Source: Parelaphostrongylus tenuis
Taxonomy: Eukaryota > Nematoda > Chromadorea > Rhabditida > Metastrongylidae
Length of the DNA stretch: 64,000 bases
Assembly (NCBI GenBank): GCA_019055375.1
Contig: JAHQIW010002088.1
Span: forward strand, 62,001 to 126,000
Reading direction: 5' to 3'
In this document: piece by piece, positions 10,439 through 22,329 of the stretch
Numbering within the stretch: position 1 is the first letter of the stretch
Layout of the letters: every line of letters starts with the position of its first letter
Notes under the pieces: model-generated
Seen by the model: the letters and a program-made list of their open reading frames with translations, nothing else
Database searches by the model: none
What the model was told of the DNA's origin: nothing
Made by a program: the position numbers and the translations under genes

Positions 10439-12602
10439 CATCCCCATCTAGGACCCCGTAATCTCCAATGCAAAAAAAAAAACCGTCTGGGATCCTACCC
10501 TCTGAAGTTTGAGTTGCCAATGAAAGTATAAAATAAAAAGGCACATTTCCAGGACCCGATAGCATCTCTTCCGATTTTCTGCGAGCCGGAGGCCATAATT
10601 TAAGTGTATTTCTCGCGACACATATGAAATCTTAATTTTTAAAGGAAGAAATCCCAGACCAGTGAAGGACGTCGCACACAATCATCACCCGTAAAAAAGG
10701 TGACCAAGGAAATCTTTGCAATCATAGTTCAATCTGCTTGTTAAACATACTTTACAAGCTTTTTTCGAAGATCATCCTTCTGCGCATATAAAGAACTTTT
10801 GATGAGGCACTACCAGCTGTGCAAGCAGGATTTCGACAGGCATTTTGTTGCATGGACCACATTCAAACCGTATTAGAAGCTTGTCGGGAGTACAACGTCC
10901 CCTTAATCCTAACTTTTATCGACTATAAAAAAGCATTTGGTAGCGTCGAAACGAACGCAGTCCTATCAACACTTGCCGATCGAGGAGTTTATCCGTCCTA
11001 CATAAGAATTTTATCGGACTGCTATCGAAAGTGTAACACAAAAATACAGCTCTTTCGTAGACCTCTTACCATATCCAATGGAAAAGAGGTTCGACAAGGC
11101 GATACAATATCGTTAAAGCTGTTCACCACCACACTGCAGTGGATAATGAAGTCATTTGATTGAGACGAGCAGGACATACGCATTGATGGAAAATCCCTAT
11201 CAAGTCTTCGCTTTGCGGAAGACATTGTCTTATTCTCGAATAGCTTCACTAAAGCAGAGACGATGCTCAAGGAATTCAACGAAGCTGGGAAGAAGATCTG
11301 ACTACGCATTAATCGCATGAAGACTTAGTTCATAAAGAACCAATGGTGCAATGATGAAAATACTAGACTGCATGGATCTTTGATTACGGAGACCTCTTCG
11401 TACGTGCACCTTGCAATGAGTGGGCGTCAGTGGAGAGTGCTCTTACGATATACGTGCAGAGTAGAAAGCAATCTTTGTGGCGTGTCGACTGTGTATGCAA
11501 CATATCCGGTTCCAATAGCGTCCCGAGTGTCCTTCGTATCCTTCGTAATCCGTGGTTTTGTGCTCTTTCACCGGTTATCTCGGCGTCTGGCGCCACAGAC
11601 GGGAGCACCGAGTGTACAGCGTACTGAGGCTGACCTTATTGCTAGTTGTGCATATCAGCAATCCTTGGATTCCTGACTTAACCTCGCTAGAGCGTTTTCA
11701 GGTCTCGATGATGTTGTTTCCGAGAAATTTCTTTGGCATCCAGTCCTGGAGGTCGGATTTCCTCTCAGTTGATTTGAAGATGATAAGATGTTACCATGTT
11801 ATCAGATTATCATGGTATTGAGAAAGGTCTATTATGACTGTCGAGGGTAAAGACATGATTCTACCTCATTATTTATTTAACCTCAGAATGTGATAAGTGC
11901 ACATTTTTTACATTAGAAAGTTAATAGATGGAAATCTTCGCGTTATAACTTCAAACAAAACAGCAACATGGGAAGTCGGCGTTATCCAAGCCGTTATTGA
12001 AACGTTTCGATAACATGGTTCATTTGAGAATTCAGATACTTCTTGACTTACTCTTCAACATTTTGGCTAAAGCAGACAACTATCACGAATTATTAATATT
12101 ACTACATTGCGCATAGCTAAGTATACGTATGTAATGGAGTCATTCACTGTTATCACGTTCAACATGTCTACAATGACGCCGCAACGCAAGCCATTCGTGA
12201 GTTGTTGCTAGAAAATAAGAAACAATAGATATGTAAATCTTGCCGATTCAACAGCTCAAAACTCTTTGAAAGGGTGTCTGAGATGTTCACTTTGAATGAT
12301 CTGAAAGATATTATGCACAAATGAGAGGGCTGAAAATGGGACAACGATTTGCAGTAAGCTTTGCCATGGCTTTCAGATCCAGGGTTAAAGCCTCAGTTCT
12401 CAATCCTAGTCCATTAGTCTACTGTCGACGCAAAAATGAATATTCTTCAATTCACTCTTCACAAAAGAAGATGGACAAATGATTTAAACTGTTAAATGAG
12501 CAGTCAGAATATACCAAGTTCACGTGAGAAAAATCTGAAGCAAACTGACTTCCACTTTTCACCGTTCAAGTTACATCTCTGTGAAAGTAGCTACTTTACG
12601 AA
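10439..12602. other. Central spacer of the inverted repeat
   Basis: 2,164 bp of single-copy DNA between the two arms. It holds the RTE reverse transcriptase fragment at 10,680-11,420. The rest (about 11,420-12,600) has no recognised gene; the 65-98-codon frames around 11,380-11,820 overlap one another on both strands and carry no motif. Confidence 0.7.
10680..11420 (+). mobile_element. RTE-clade reverse transcriptase fragment
   Basis: The frame reads TRKKGDQGNL, then QAGFRQAF, then LILTFIDYKKAFGSVE (RT block with the first catalytic Asp). It continues GKEVRQGDTISLKLF and LSSLRFAEDIVLFSNSFTKA, and ends near TSSYVHLA. This is the central RT domain of a non-LTR element of the RTE group. In the catalytic FADD box the first D is changed to E (FAEDIV). 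Stops at about 11,161 and 11,300 break the frame. It lacks endonuclease and C-terminal parts, so it is a dead internal fragment. Confidence 0.9.
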
Positions 12603-12921
12603 ATGGTATTGAAAGGCGAACAAAAATAACATAATAATGCACTACCTCTCCTTTCATCCCTCGATCTATTACGCAATGTTAATAAAATCAGCAACGATAT
12701 TGTTATGCAAATATCAAACGTGATATTGCTTTTCAATGTTTTCAACATATTCTGAATTCTCATTACTTTTTAGAATAATTGACATCCTCTTGATGGCAAA
12801 CACAGTGCCAACAGATTTTTGAAGGCGCTCAATTTAAATTAAACGAACAAACATGCCTATTTCACAATTCTCAAATAGACTTTGACCATTGAGCGATCAC
12901 AAAAAATTCCATATCAATGTG

Positions 12922-13224
12922 TCATGGAGTCCGACACTTCCATAACAAAGTCGGACTAGGAGTATTAAGGCAGAAATGATCATGGAAGAAACCTGATAAT
13001 AAAGTTGCAACACTCCCATTCATTGGTAAAAAATATTGATTATTGTGTGCGATTACGACTTGAGAAAACGTGGAAAGGTTCACCGCAAATTTCAGGGCAA
13101 AAAGTGGCATTTGAACATAGGTATCAATTGAAATGAAGTTGTACTGAATTATATAGAACTCTTTGTGAACACTTATTTCTACTGAGCTGAGACGTCCATT
13201 TATCAGGGCCGTTTTTTTTTTCAA
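12922..13224 (-). CDS. Right-arm partner of the 100-codon open frame
   Basis: Starts MKKKTALINGRLSSVEIS and ends LLWKCRTP. It is the same length as the left-arm frame at 9,825-10,127, with about six substitutions. No function is recognised, and a noncoding origin is not excluded. Confidence 0.2.
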   Translation of the reverse strand: MKKKTALINGRLSSVEISVHKEFYIIQYNFISIDTYVQMPLFALKFAVNLSTFSQVVIAHNNQYFLPMNGSVATLLSGFFHDHFCLNTPSPTLLWKCRTP

Positions 13225-14069
13225 AAAAAAAATGTTTTCAGCAACTCAATATGCCTCGACTTCCTTTATTATCTAGAATTATTCTTATCATTTCGTTATG
13301 AATAAGACAGATAACAAAGAATTGCATAGTGACCACACATTATTCTGATCATACTCATTTCACAGTCTATCTCCTAGCTGGTAGGTGATGAATATTCATC
13401 CTAGCGTTGTTCGTGATCTTTACCACAGCAGAAGATATCATCAGTGTTCTTCAGGATTCTTAATTTGGGTTGTAACGACGATAGGAGATCTTCTAATGAA
13501 GTAATCTTTAAACTGTAAAGAATGCAATAATCTGATTCTTACAGTACCCATGGGTTGTTCTCATAGCAAGAAAAAACCAAAAATCTCTTCAGATAAATCA
13601 CTTCCAGTGCTTGATGTAAGTTTGCCATTCTAAAACGAATCAGCGGAAAAAATACCACTAATTGATTTATTTGAAATAAATTGCAGAACACCAAGTTGTT
13701 GGTCTGGCCATGATTCAGTAAGTTTTTGACAACTGTAAGAAATTGTACTACGTATTTTTTGCTCATGGCGATAACGCAAAAAAAAAGTTATATAAAGCCG
13801 TTATTCATCAGTCGAAACTACCATTTCCTTTACAACATCGCATTAATATCTAACGCGAAATAGTCGCTAATACGTTGTTTCTACCGAAAGACATCTCAGT
13901 TCCTTTGTTCTCGTAGATACGATCAATGCGATTATTTCGATAGCAAATATAGAAACGAGCAGAAATGTTAGACTGAGCAAGAAAATTCAGCTTTGGGATT
14001 TCTTCTCATTTCCTGAAAATACGATGATACGAAGATTGCAGGAATACTGAAACGGTAAGAGTGGGTTCA

Positions 14070-16830
14070 ATGGAGAACTCCACACAATATTCGGCAGAGA
14101 AGAAATTTATACCAAAACAAATGGCGACTATATCGACCGGTAAGAGAGTTTTAGAGATGGGGCTCATTCCCTATGCAAATGAAGTACTTACAACTGAACA
14201 GAGGAAGAAAAAGTCATGATAGTTCTCGAACTTTTCCTTCATCTAGGAGTATCAGTTTCACATCATAGGCATTGAGCCCTGATTTACCAAATTTATTGAA
14301 AAAGCAAAAAAAAAGAATGTGGAAAAACATAACAGGATCTGGAAGCACGTTTGATTTCCATTCAGTTGCAGATCGTAATATCAAAGAAGAGAATGAAGTC
14401 GCAGTTAAACAACGGCGTTTAGAAGACGTTCGGAGAAGATCGACAGGTAAAGTAGGACATTTGCCAGCACATCCCGATACACGAGAAGGTAATCGCAAAG
14501 CTGCTAGAGCAGGTGCAAGAGAGGCTGCTATTCAAGCTGCTAACAAAGCGTCAAAGGAAGTCCTCAGTGAAAGAAGGAAGGAAAAAGAACGACAAAGGAG
14601 TAAGAATCAGCCTCGTAAGTGAAGACTTACTTTTCAAAAATGCATTTAGTTTCCAAATTATAGCACAAACGATGACGACATTTTGGGAGAACGAGGATTT
14701 TGAATACATTGTTCGAAATGATATACAACGTAATCAACGGTAAGTAAAATGATTAAGTAAGGATAAAAACGGAGGGCTTTCGACGTTGGTCAGTCAGTGG
14801 AAGTTGCGCCATGCATTCGTCTTTGTCCAGCACCATTTGAGGTGACTGAATGCATATCTGGCTTTTACAATGACTAACGGTGGCTTGCCGATGTAACGTG
14901 AGTGCTAGGGAACATAAAGGCAAGTCTTTTACCAATATGCCGGGTCCCGAGTTAAGGAAAGCTTGGTGAAACCTAAGCGTGAGGTCGACCCATACACCAC
15001 CGATTGGTTGACAACGGGCTTGTCACAGAGCACTACTGACCGCTGTGCCACCCGCGTTCCTAGTGAACTATAATTGGGCAAGTTCTACTAAGAATAGAAG
15101 TGTGATATGAAAAGTGGCCCATTAACACTTACTTAGCCAATAGTGAGCCAGTGTCGTCTCTCTTTTATGTGTAACTTACCAAGGCAAGACTACTCAGTAC
15201 TATTTCAACCTTAGACAAGCAGAGTTTTGGCATTTAACAAAGAAAAACTCTAAGTTTCAAAGCGATTTTCTAGGAAGTGTCATCTTGAAGCAGTCTTTCG
15301 CTAAACTGTAGAAGAGCTATGGAAAAATTCTTTGAAAATTTAGGTCATTCCATGAGTTCAGGCACTACAGCGATAAGCGTCAAATTTGTCAACTAGTAGT
15401 TATTAAATTGCACTACTTTGGTATCGTTCAATTGCACATTCTCTTGCAAACATTTTGGTATACAACTTGCCAACACTTGTTCCAAGATGGAACTGCCTCG
15501 AGATTAATCTCGCTTGCTACTCATGCACGAATGGCGTACAGGAAAAGTGCTACGAAGCGGCGTGCTAGATTGGTAGACCTTAAAGTGATGATAACGATTG
15601 TTGAAAGGACAGCTAGGAAGTGGATTGCAAAGTTCAAAGCTGGGAAGAACATTCTGGAGGAACAGCCGCATTTGGGCCGTCCACAGGAAGCTCCACTGAT
15701 CCTGCGGGCCGCTTCACTAACATTTTCTCCTGTGCCCCTTCGTGCACAAGTAGCACGCGAATTTGTCTCTATAACAGCTCCATCTTAGAGCAAGGAAAGA
15801 CAAGTTGTATATCAAAATGTTCGCAAAAGCTGCGCAATCGAACCATGCCAAAATTATACAATTTCAATTCTTCTGGTCGACAAATTTGGTGTTGATTGCT
15901 CCAGCGACAAAATTTATGAGCGACTTAGTAAATTGTCTGCTAATACAGTCAATACCGAAATTGTTCAAATCCTGATGCTGTCGATTCCACGTAATAGCAG
16001 AAAAAACCATTTTTGTTACTAGCACTAGTCTTTGAGTGAACATCGATAATTTCTTGAAAAATAAATGATGAAACTTTGATATAACTTCACTTTATCTTTG
16101 TTTTCAAGGAGACTTGATGCGTTACAAGCATGCGATGAAGCGGATGACACCCTGTTCGAGGTTCCAAATCGTATGCCAGAAGTTGACTTTACATAACAAA
16201 CGGCAATCATTGCTTGAGTGACTCAGCTTAGAGTCTTCTGATATTGTTCCTGTCTTGATAAAGGGCTTCGAAACAATGCATGAGTATGCGGGCACAAAAT
16301 TGTACAATTAGAACGTGTAATCCAACTATTTATTAAGAGGCCAAAATCGTACTACGATGTGAACTTGCTTGAAAAAGTATCCGCGGGATTCTTCTTCATA
16401 AGGAATATGCATTTTCCTGCAAATATCTTCGTTGACTATTGCAGCAGATGTCTCTATAGAAAGTTGATTCCGCTGCATGTAAGGCTTTTAATAGTATTGA
16501 GTTCCACGAATGATCTTCAGTAATCCTTCAACATCCATTAACCTGTTCGTAAACAAGATAAAATAAGGGATTATAGTTCGATGATAAAGATAAATTCTGT
16601 AATTGATTTTAGAAACCGGTCTTATGTTGGACAAAACTTTGCTAACAACGACAGATAGCTCTACCTTGTTACCTGTAATCTGGGAGATAACTGAAGACGC
16701 TTTGTCAATTAAGGACCAAACGAAACCTCTTGAAGTTCTTTTCTATGACATCTCCTGGGCAGTTTTTACAAGGAAGGAGAAATATGGGATGGTTTCGACA
16801 CCTGTGACGATGTTTCTTCTTCAAGAATAG
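14070..16830 (+). CDS. Spliced gene of unknown function, right-arm (intact) copy
   Basis: Exons: 14,070-14,183 (ATG; MENSTQYSAEKK..LIPYANE), 14,269-14,614, 14,664-14,739, 16,109-16,170, 16,232-16,301 and 16,340-16,478. All introns are GT..AG (85, 49, 1,369, 61 and 38 bp), and all five junctions keep phase, giving 269 codons. A last exon-like piece at 16,613-16,830 (ETGLMLDK..PVTMFLLQE, stop) has a good ttttag acceptor but does not match the phase of 16,478, so a small exon may be missing. Alternatively the frame ends by read-through near 16,520. The second exon is basic and Ala/Arg-rich (AARAGAREAAIQAANKA). Later exons contain ALQACDEADDTLFEV and FVDYCSRCLYRKLIPL. No domain is recognised. The 1.37-kb intron holds a SINE and a mariner relic. 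The partner is the decayed copy at 5,823-8,981. Confidence 0.6.
14753..15060 (-). repeat. Family A SINE inside intron 3 of the right-arm gene
   Basis: Partner of 7,605-7,905. It begins 13 bp after the 5' splice site at 14,740. Contains 'gccatgcattcg' and 'gctgtgccacccg' read from the plus strand. Confidence 0.6.
15350..15910 (+). mobile_element. Palindromic mariner remnant, right arm
   Basis: The plus-strand frame contains VERTARKWIAKFKAGKN and HLGRPQEAPLILRAAS. The piece after GRPQEAP is the antisense of the NVSEAARKINGA segment, which repeats the inverted join of the left arm. The element therefore adopted its palindromic form before the 17-kb duplication. It is too short for a transposase and lacks the DDD catalytic domain. 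Confidence 0.7.
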
Positions 16831-16861
16831 AGAGAAAGGCACACATTTACGACTATATTAG

Positions 16862-17260
16862 ATTTTGGTGAATTGAACTACTGGAGGGTGTTGAACCCAC
16901 GCCTCACCCTTTCCCTGGTTTCTGATAATCAACCACTGCCCTACTGCGGCTCCTGATCTGCTATCACTCTTTCTGCGCTATAAAGTAAAAGACAAAGCTT
17001 TTGGCGCTGGTCGGACCCTGAGAGATGCGCCGTGCATTCAACTTCATCAAGCACTGCTTGGAGTGATTTAATGCACATCGGGATTTTACAATAACTCGCG
17101 GTGGCCTACCGATGTACCAACTCAGTGCTGCAGTCCTCTCAAACATGTCTGCTACCAACTGACTAAACCAACCGAGATGAAGGAAGGTTTTATGAGCCCT
17201 GAGCGCGGTAACAAACCATCGATCGTTGATTGATCGGCAGCGTGTGTAGCCGAGCACCTC
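16862..17260 (-). repeat. tRNA-like head plus family A SINE, right arm
   Basis: Partner of 5,400-5,790: a tRNA-like head at 16,862-16,960 and a family A body at 16,965-17,260 ('gagatgcgccgtgcattcaa', 'tggcctaccgatg'). Confidence 0.6.
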
Positions 17261-17674
17261 TAATCATTGCGGTAAACGCACTCATCCTTCTGCAATAAAA
17301 CATAGTTAATTTTGCCAGCAACCAACCGTCAAACGTTAGCTGGCAAGCACATATCGGCATCGAACTAGTCAAATAAGGAGCTATTGGATCGCAGAGAAAC
17401 GATTGACACAACAGGAGCTCCAATAGATGACGAGTTGTACGAGCCCTTAGCAAGGGTTAGACGCGGGTTCAATTCACGCCTGAGGCCCAAGGCTCTGTAT
17501 ATACTCAACATCTGTAGATATATGGTTAACATCATACCACCGACAAAATAAGCAAGCAAACAGAGTTCATGTCGTTCTCAAATTGAACTTTACTCTGAAG
17601 ACTTACTAACAAACAGGTTGAAAAAGACAGCTAACTGGTGTCTCAATGAAAAACCGATCTCATTCGCTTAACTA

Positions 17675-19589
17675 AACAGGAACTTTTCATGGAGCGTTAA
17701 TAATCATTAGAGAGCGTAGGTTTCTGGCTACAGTCCCACGCTGCCGGTTTTCGAGAAGACCTTTTTATGACGCTGTGTGATCCACGCAAAACCATCTTTC
17801 CAATTCGTATGCTTTTCGTCGGACAGAGCTCGTTCTTTGAACTATTAGTAGTAAATCGTTAGCTTGATGTTCGCTTATTAAAACGCTTCATTTGCTTTGT
17901 GAAAACACCATTACTCGGCAATGCAACAGGGAAAATAAGTTGAATTCACCTACGCTAGCAAAGGGGTCCTTGACAAACCACAAACGGCTGGCTGGCATCC
18001 ACATTCGATGGCGCGATGATGATCGGTTTCCTAGCATATAAACTTGTGGAGAAGTATCGCGTCAGCAATTTACGTGGGTGACTCACCCTCCGGCACGTGA
18101 ATTGGCCAAAGACCCCTATGCGTGAATATGTATATTCGACTTATTTTCCTTGTTGATTGCATATAAACGGTCTTTCTATAAAGTAAGCAAAGCGTTGGAA
18201 TCAGCAAATATTACGCTATCGAATGATGACTAATAGTCCAACGAAAAAGCTTTGTCCGGCGAGAAATGTGCGCATCTGGAACCGATAACCGGCCACGTGG
18301 GGCACTATTCAAAGATCTGGGCTTTCGAATGATGACTAACACTCCTGCAAAAATTTCCTGTCTAGCGAATGAGATGGATTTCTCATTTTGCCTCATAATG
18401 GACAAGTCAAAAATCACTCAGTCATGATGTTTAAAGGATGAGATAAATTTAAAAATAAATAGTTTTCTTATCTTTTACCTCTAAAAGACTAAATGCAGAG
18501 TCGAGATAATTATTCTCCAAAAACTGTCCTTGTTGTAAATCGAAGATGTGCATTCCAGATACCTGTGAGTGCACACGTAAGATAAACTATTTGAAATCAG
18601 AGTTCTTAAGAGCACCAGACCTTCGAAAAATCGCCATAAATTAGACATCATAAAACAAAGGAAGTAAAATTCACCACTTTAGGTACAACATGGTTACAGC
18701 GCTAGCTCCAGCTCCGTCCTGCCGCGTAGACGGCAAACGTTCCGTTGTGCCAAACGACTGAACATTTTTTTTTTGCTTTAGTGATTAAATGTACAGAAGG
18801 AGACACCAAAATTCTGCTGCAAAACGTCGTGGTAGGGGAACAAACTAATAACCTTTTCCTTGTGTTCCGCATCAATAGCCACTCGGCACTATGGATTACT
18901 CGCCACCGCCAGCCCTGTCGTACTCAAAGTGTCGCATTCCAAAATTTTATATAGTATAAAGGAGCTCTGCCATATCTATTAACCATGCGATATATGCATA
19001 TACATGTACATACATATGTACATATATATGTATATATGTGCGTATATATAAGCATATACACTTATGTATAATATTCATTTGAAAGCGCATGTGGAGCACT
19101 GATTAGAGGTGCGTTTTTGTGATTTCCGTGAGTGCTCAAGGATGGAGATATCTCCGCGCCGCTCCATGCGATACAGCCACTCGACCATGCCCCCTGCCTC
19201 CTCCACGCATTTCGGTCATTACGTGGCACTGATGGGAAAACTATATAGCTTTTTGTAATCATCTGAGATCTGTGTGCCCTAGCCACGGACAGCTATTCCT
19301 ATGAGGTCGATGGTGCACATCATCACCACGCTGTAATGGGCTCCCATGCTCACTTCCACACAACTACAGCCGATTGCGTGAAAGAGAATAAGGTTTTAGT
19401 TTCACGTAATTCGTTATAAAAGAGAACGTTATGGCCCGTTTTCTAGAGGAATACGCTACGCATAGTATTTGGTGTCGGTGGCAGTTAGGAGGATGGCAGC
19501 ATGATTTGGTACATCGGTAGGATGCCACAAGTTATTGTTAATTCCAGACATGCATTCAGTCATCTCTAGCGACGCTTGATGGGGTCGAA
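17675..19589. other. 1.9-kb segment found only in the right arm
   Basis: It lies between '..cttaacta' (17,674) and 'tgcatgccgattg' (19,590), which are adjacent in the left arm (4,984/4,985). It contains at least four family D repeat copies (two inverted, near 18,220 and 18,330), a TA microsatellite at 18,985-19,075, and at 19,110-19,589 a plus-strand copy of left-arm sequence 4,310-4,890. Its right edge falls in 'aatgcatgcc', sharing ATGCATG with both the SINE tail and the arm. That is consistent with a microhomology-mediated join. Confidence 0.8.
18985..19075. repeat. TA-rich microsatellite
   Basis: Alternating 'tatatgcatatacatgtaca' and 'tatatgtatatatgtgcgta' type sequence in the right-arm-only segment. 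Confidence 0.85.
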
Positions 19590-20265
19590 TGCATGCCGAT
19601 TGTTCAGGTAGCGATCAATAGCGAAGGCTTTACCGTTTATCGAAGAATAAAGGTCAAAGCTCTAGGCAGAGATCAGTCCCTGAGAGAAGCGCCATGCATT
19701 CGTCTTTGATTTTTAACTTTGTCTGAGGTGATTAAATTCATGTCTGCTCTTTACAATGACTCGTTATGGCCCTCGCTGTATCGGTTCAGTGTAGCCTGTC
19801 CTCTCAGAGACCCGTCTGGTACCAATCTACCGACACCGGAAAAATGGAAGACTTGATGAGTCTGGGTGCGAAAACGAATCATCGACCACGTATGCGTAGC
19901 GTACTTCTCTAGAAAAGGGACCATACGCTCTCTCTAACAAGGAATTGCGTGAAAAAAACGTTATTCTCTTTCACGCAATCGGCTGTGGTTGTGTGAAAGT
20001 GAGCATGGGAGCCCATTACAGCATGGTGATGATGTGCACCATCAACCTCATAGGAATAGCTTCGTGGTCAGGTCATATAGATCTAGGAGGATTACAAAAA
20101 AAGTAAAGCAGTCGAGCTAAAAAGTTTTCCCATCAGTGCCACGTAATAACCGAAATGCGGGAAGGAGGAAGGAGGCATGGTAGACTGGCTGTATCGCATG
20201 GCGCGGCGCGGCGCTACCCCATCCTTGAGCACTCCCGGAAATCACAAAAAACGTCCCACGTAACG
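19110..20265. repeat. Nested ~1.15-kb palindrome in the right arm
   Basis: 19,110-19,470 (+) and about 19,900-20,265 (-) are inverted copies of the same sequence. Landmarks are 'gtgctcaaggatgg', 'ggtgcacatcatcacca', 'gggctcccatgctcac' and 'cagccgattgcgtgaaagag'. The second is the true right-arm partner of 4,310-4,690; the first is an extra copy in the left-arm orientation. The centre, about 19,470-19,890, contains two facing family A SINE pieces. Confidence 0.85.
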
Positions 20266-20670
20266 CCATAGCCTGGCTATCCTCGAGATTGCAAGGAAGC
20301 GCGCTCAATGCAGTATTTTACGACGTTCAAGAAGAAGATGCGAAAACGATTTAGTGCTAGAAGTACGGGACCCCACCCTGGAAAAGAAACACTGTGGTGC
20401 GGATCAAATGAAGTACTTTGGCATTTTGGATTTTTATGAATTTGTCTTCACTGCGTTGTTTCTCACTAGGCAGATCCCAGGACTTCTAGAATTCGATCAT
20501 TGAACGTCGTAAAATACTGAGTGAGCACACCTCGATGTAATCTCGAGAATATCTAGCCTGTGGCGCTCCTCGAGGCGCTCTTGTCCATTTTCGAAGAGTG
20601 GTGTATGGAGGGTTTCAGCCCTAAACGCGCCGCGACGAGTATCACAACCACTCGTACACGCTCCATCCCC
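20167..20670. repeat. Family B SINE pair, right arm
   Basis: Two family B copies in inverted order: 20,167-20,377 (+) and 20,460-20,670 (-). They are the partners of 4,195-4,405 and 3,902-4,112. The tRNA-like head 'cgagtggttgtgatactcg' reads on the minus strand near 20,640. Confidence 0.6.
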
Positions 20671-20822
20671 CTATGAAATAAACTACTAAGATTGAAAAGA
20701 CTGATGTTGACTCGATACGATTAAGAGAACTTTATCTCATATCTCTAATCAACAGCGAATGGTTGAGTTAAAGTTCCGCGCTATCGTCGGACCATTTGAA
20801 GAATAGATCCCAGCAATAAAGT

Positions 20823-22325
20823 GACACTATTTGCTTTATTCTGTCTTTCCTGTGATAGGTAGTGCCACCAAACTCCATGACAAGCTGTGTTATGTTTTTT
20901 ACAAAAGCAAATTGTATGATAGTTGACTAAAAGAATCTTTAACCTGTCTAGTAGTTGTTTCACGTTAAACACTCGCTTCCATCAACTTCCCAACGAAAGA
21001 AACTAAAAAAATGATTTGACTATACGCGTTTGTCTCTTGGTATTCAAAAATAGCAGTGCAGATTACCATTCTCATGCATTAAAAAAAGCCGTTAAAGTGT
21101 TGCATCACCGAAGCTGAGCCCTATTATTTCCAAGCGTAATACCAGGTCCTTTATAAAACCAGATAGTTTACTGAAATTATTAAGGCATGATCCATCGATT
21201 GGTTGCTAGAACTCCGAAGGAAAAGCTTTAATATGCAGAAACTTTTTCGATGAGATACAAAATTTTATTACTGCGCAGTAAGAAGGCTTTTTTGAAGACA
21301 AGATATACCATTCAAATTCTTTTGATCTGTGCTATCGAACGTCTATTTGAACGTTGAAAAAGACCAAGAAACATGTTTTCTACAATGAATCAAAACGGCG
21401 ATCAGACAACGGATAAATAGCGAAACTCAATTATGAGTTAATGTGGGCAGTCGACTGGAATCGTTGCCTCTGAAGAAAAACTAGTCGGAATTCTATTCTC
21501 AGCGAAGTTTTCATTGACTTGATGTAAATCCTTGAATTTTGCAAAAAAAATTATATTTTGTTTAACGAGTGTTGTATTTTTGCAGTATGAGAGTGTCAGA
21601 GATGTTATAAAGTTTTGAATGTGTAGCCAAGTCACTTTGATCACATGGAGTTCACAATGGCCCTTGAAAACATGCACTTCATTTTCCATTTGAAGTCACG
21701 GGAGTATGGATCATCTGAGCAGCAAAGCTTGCGTCCTCAAAGCGTGAATATTCTCATTGAGATCTATCGCGATTGTGAACGATAATAATGCACTTCGCTC
21801 ACCAGCTGCGAGCGCATTGCGTTGGGTGTGCTTTCAACCTGACTTTGAACCACGTCAGAGCAGTAATTAGACATTTCTACTCTTCTCTCACACTCACAGT
21901 CACCGCGATATCTTCACATTTTATCGTTCTTCTTTCACACATTTTTATTTCCCCGAGCAAGAAGTTTTCTGGTAATGTGATATTTATATCACTAATTTGC
22001 GTTGGTGTGCGAGTGCTCACTGTTGCTGACTGCCGTATAACGTGCAACTATTACCCATCTTTACGTTTTACCTAAATGAATCGAATTACCCAATTTTGTC
22101 TGAATACAGCGAGCAAATCACATTTCCGAATTGTCTCAACCACGGGATATTATTACGTTACGCTGTGGGTCTAGCAGTACCACAGTTCATTCACGTTCCA
22201 AGTGCTGAAGAGTAGTGAGTATAGGATTGCCCCATAATTTCTTCCGCGCTATTGTTTTCAACAGTTCTTTTCTACCTCAAATCGGATTACTGTCAAAAGG
22301 CTATGGTATGCTAATGATTGTTCTA
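20823..22325. other. Noncoding, nothing recognised
   Basis: Unique AT-rich DNA outside the palindrome. The 82-95-codon frames at 21,438-21,689 (-) and 21,788-22,075 (+) have no motif or splice support. Confidence 0.5.
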
Positions 22326-22329
22326 GTTA

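Larger units (their letters stand above)
12603..20822 (-). repeat. Right arm of 17-kb inverted repeat
   Basis: Reverse-complement partner of 3,749-10,438. It is longer because of an extra 1,915 bp at 17,675-19,589 that the left arm lacks. Order in both arms, from the centre outwards: 100-codon frame, spliced gene with family A SINE and palindromic mariner in its long intron, two tRNA-like elements, family A SINEs, and a tail-to-tail family B SINE pair. Confidence 0.95.

Noticed and set aside
14070..14183. KRVLEMGLIP in exon 1 of the duplicated gene resembles the end of a nuclear receptor DNA-binding domain (KCLEMGL..).
   Set aside because: All expected zinc-binding cysteines are absent from the frame, and no first zinc finger is found upstream. 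The later exons do not look like a ligand-binding domain.
3749..20822. The palindrome as a Maverick/Polinton or other giant DNA transposon.
   Set aside because: No integrase, DNA polymerase B, packaging ATPase or capsid-like frames, and no target duplication at the edges.
22086..22112. 'gaattacccaattttgtctg' resembles the nematode SL1 leader.
   Set aside because: Only a partial match. The rest of an SL RNA (donor gtaaac context, Sm site, folding) and a neighbouring 5S gene are missing.
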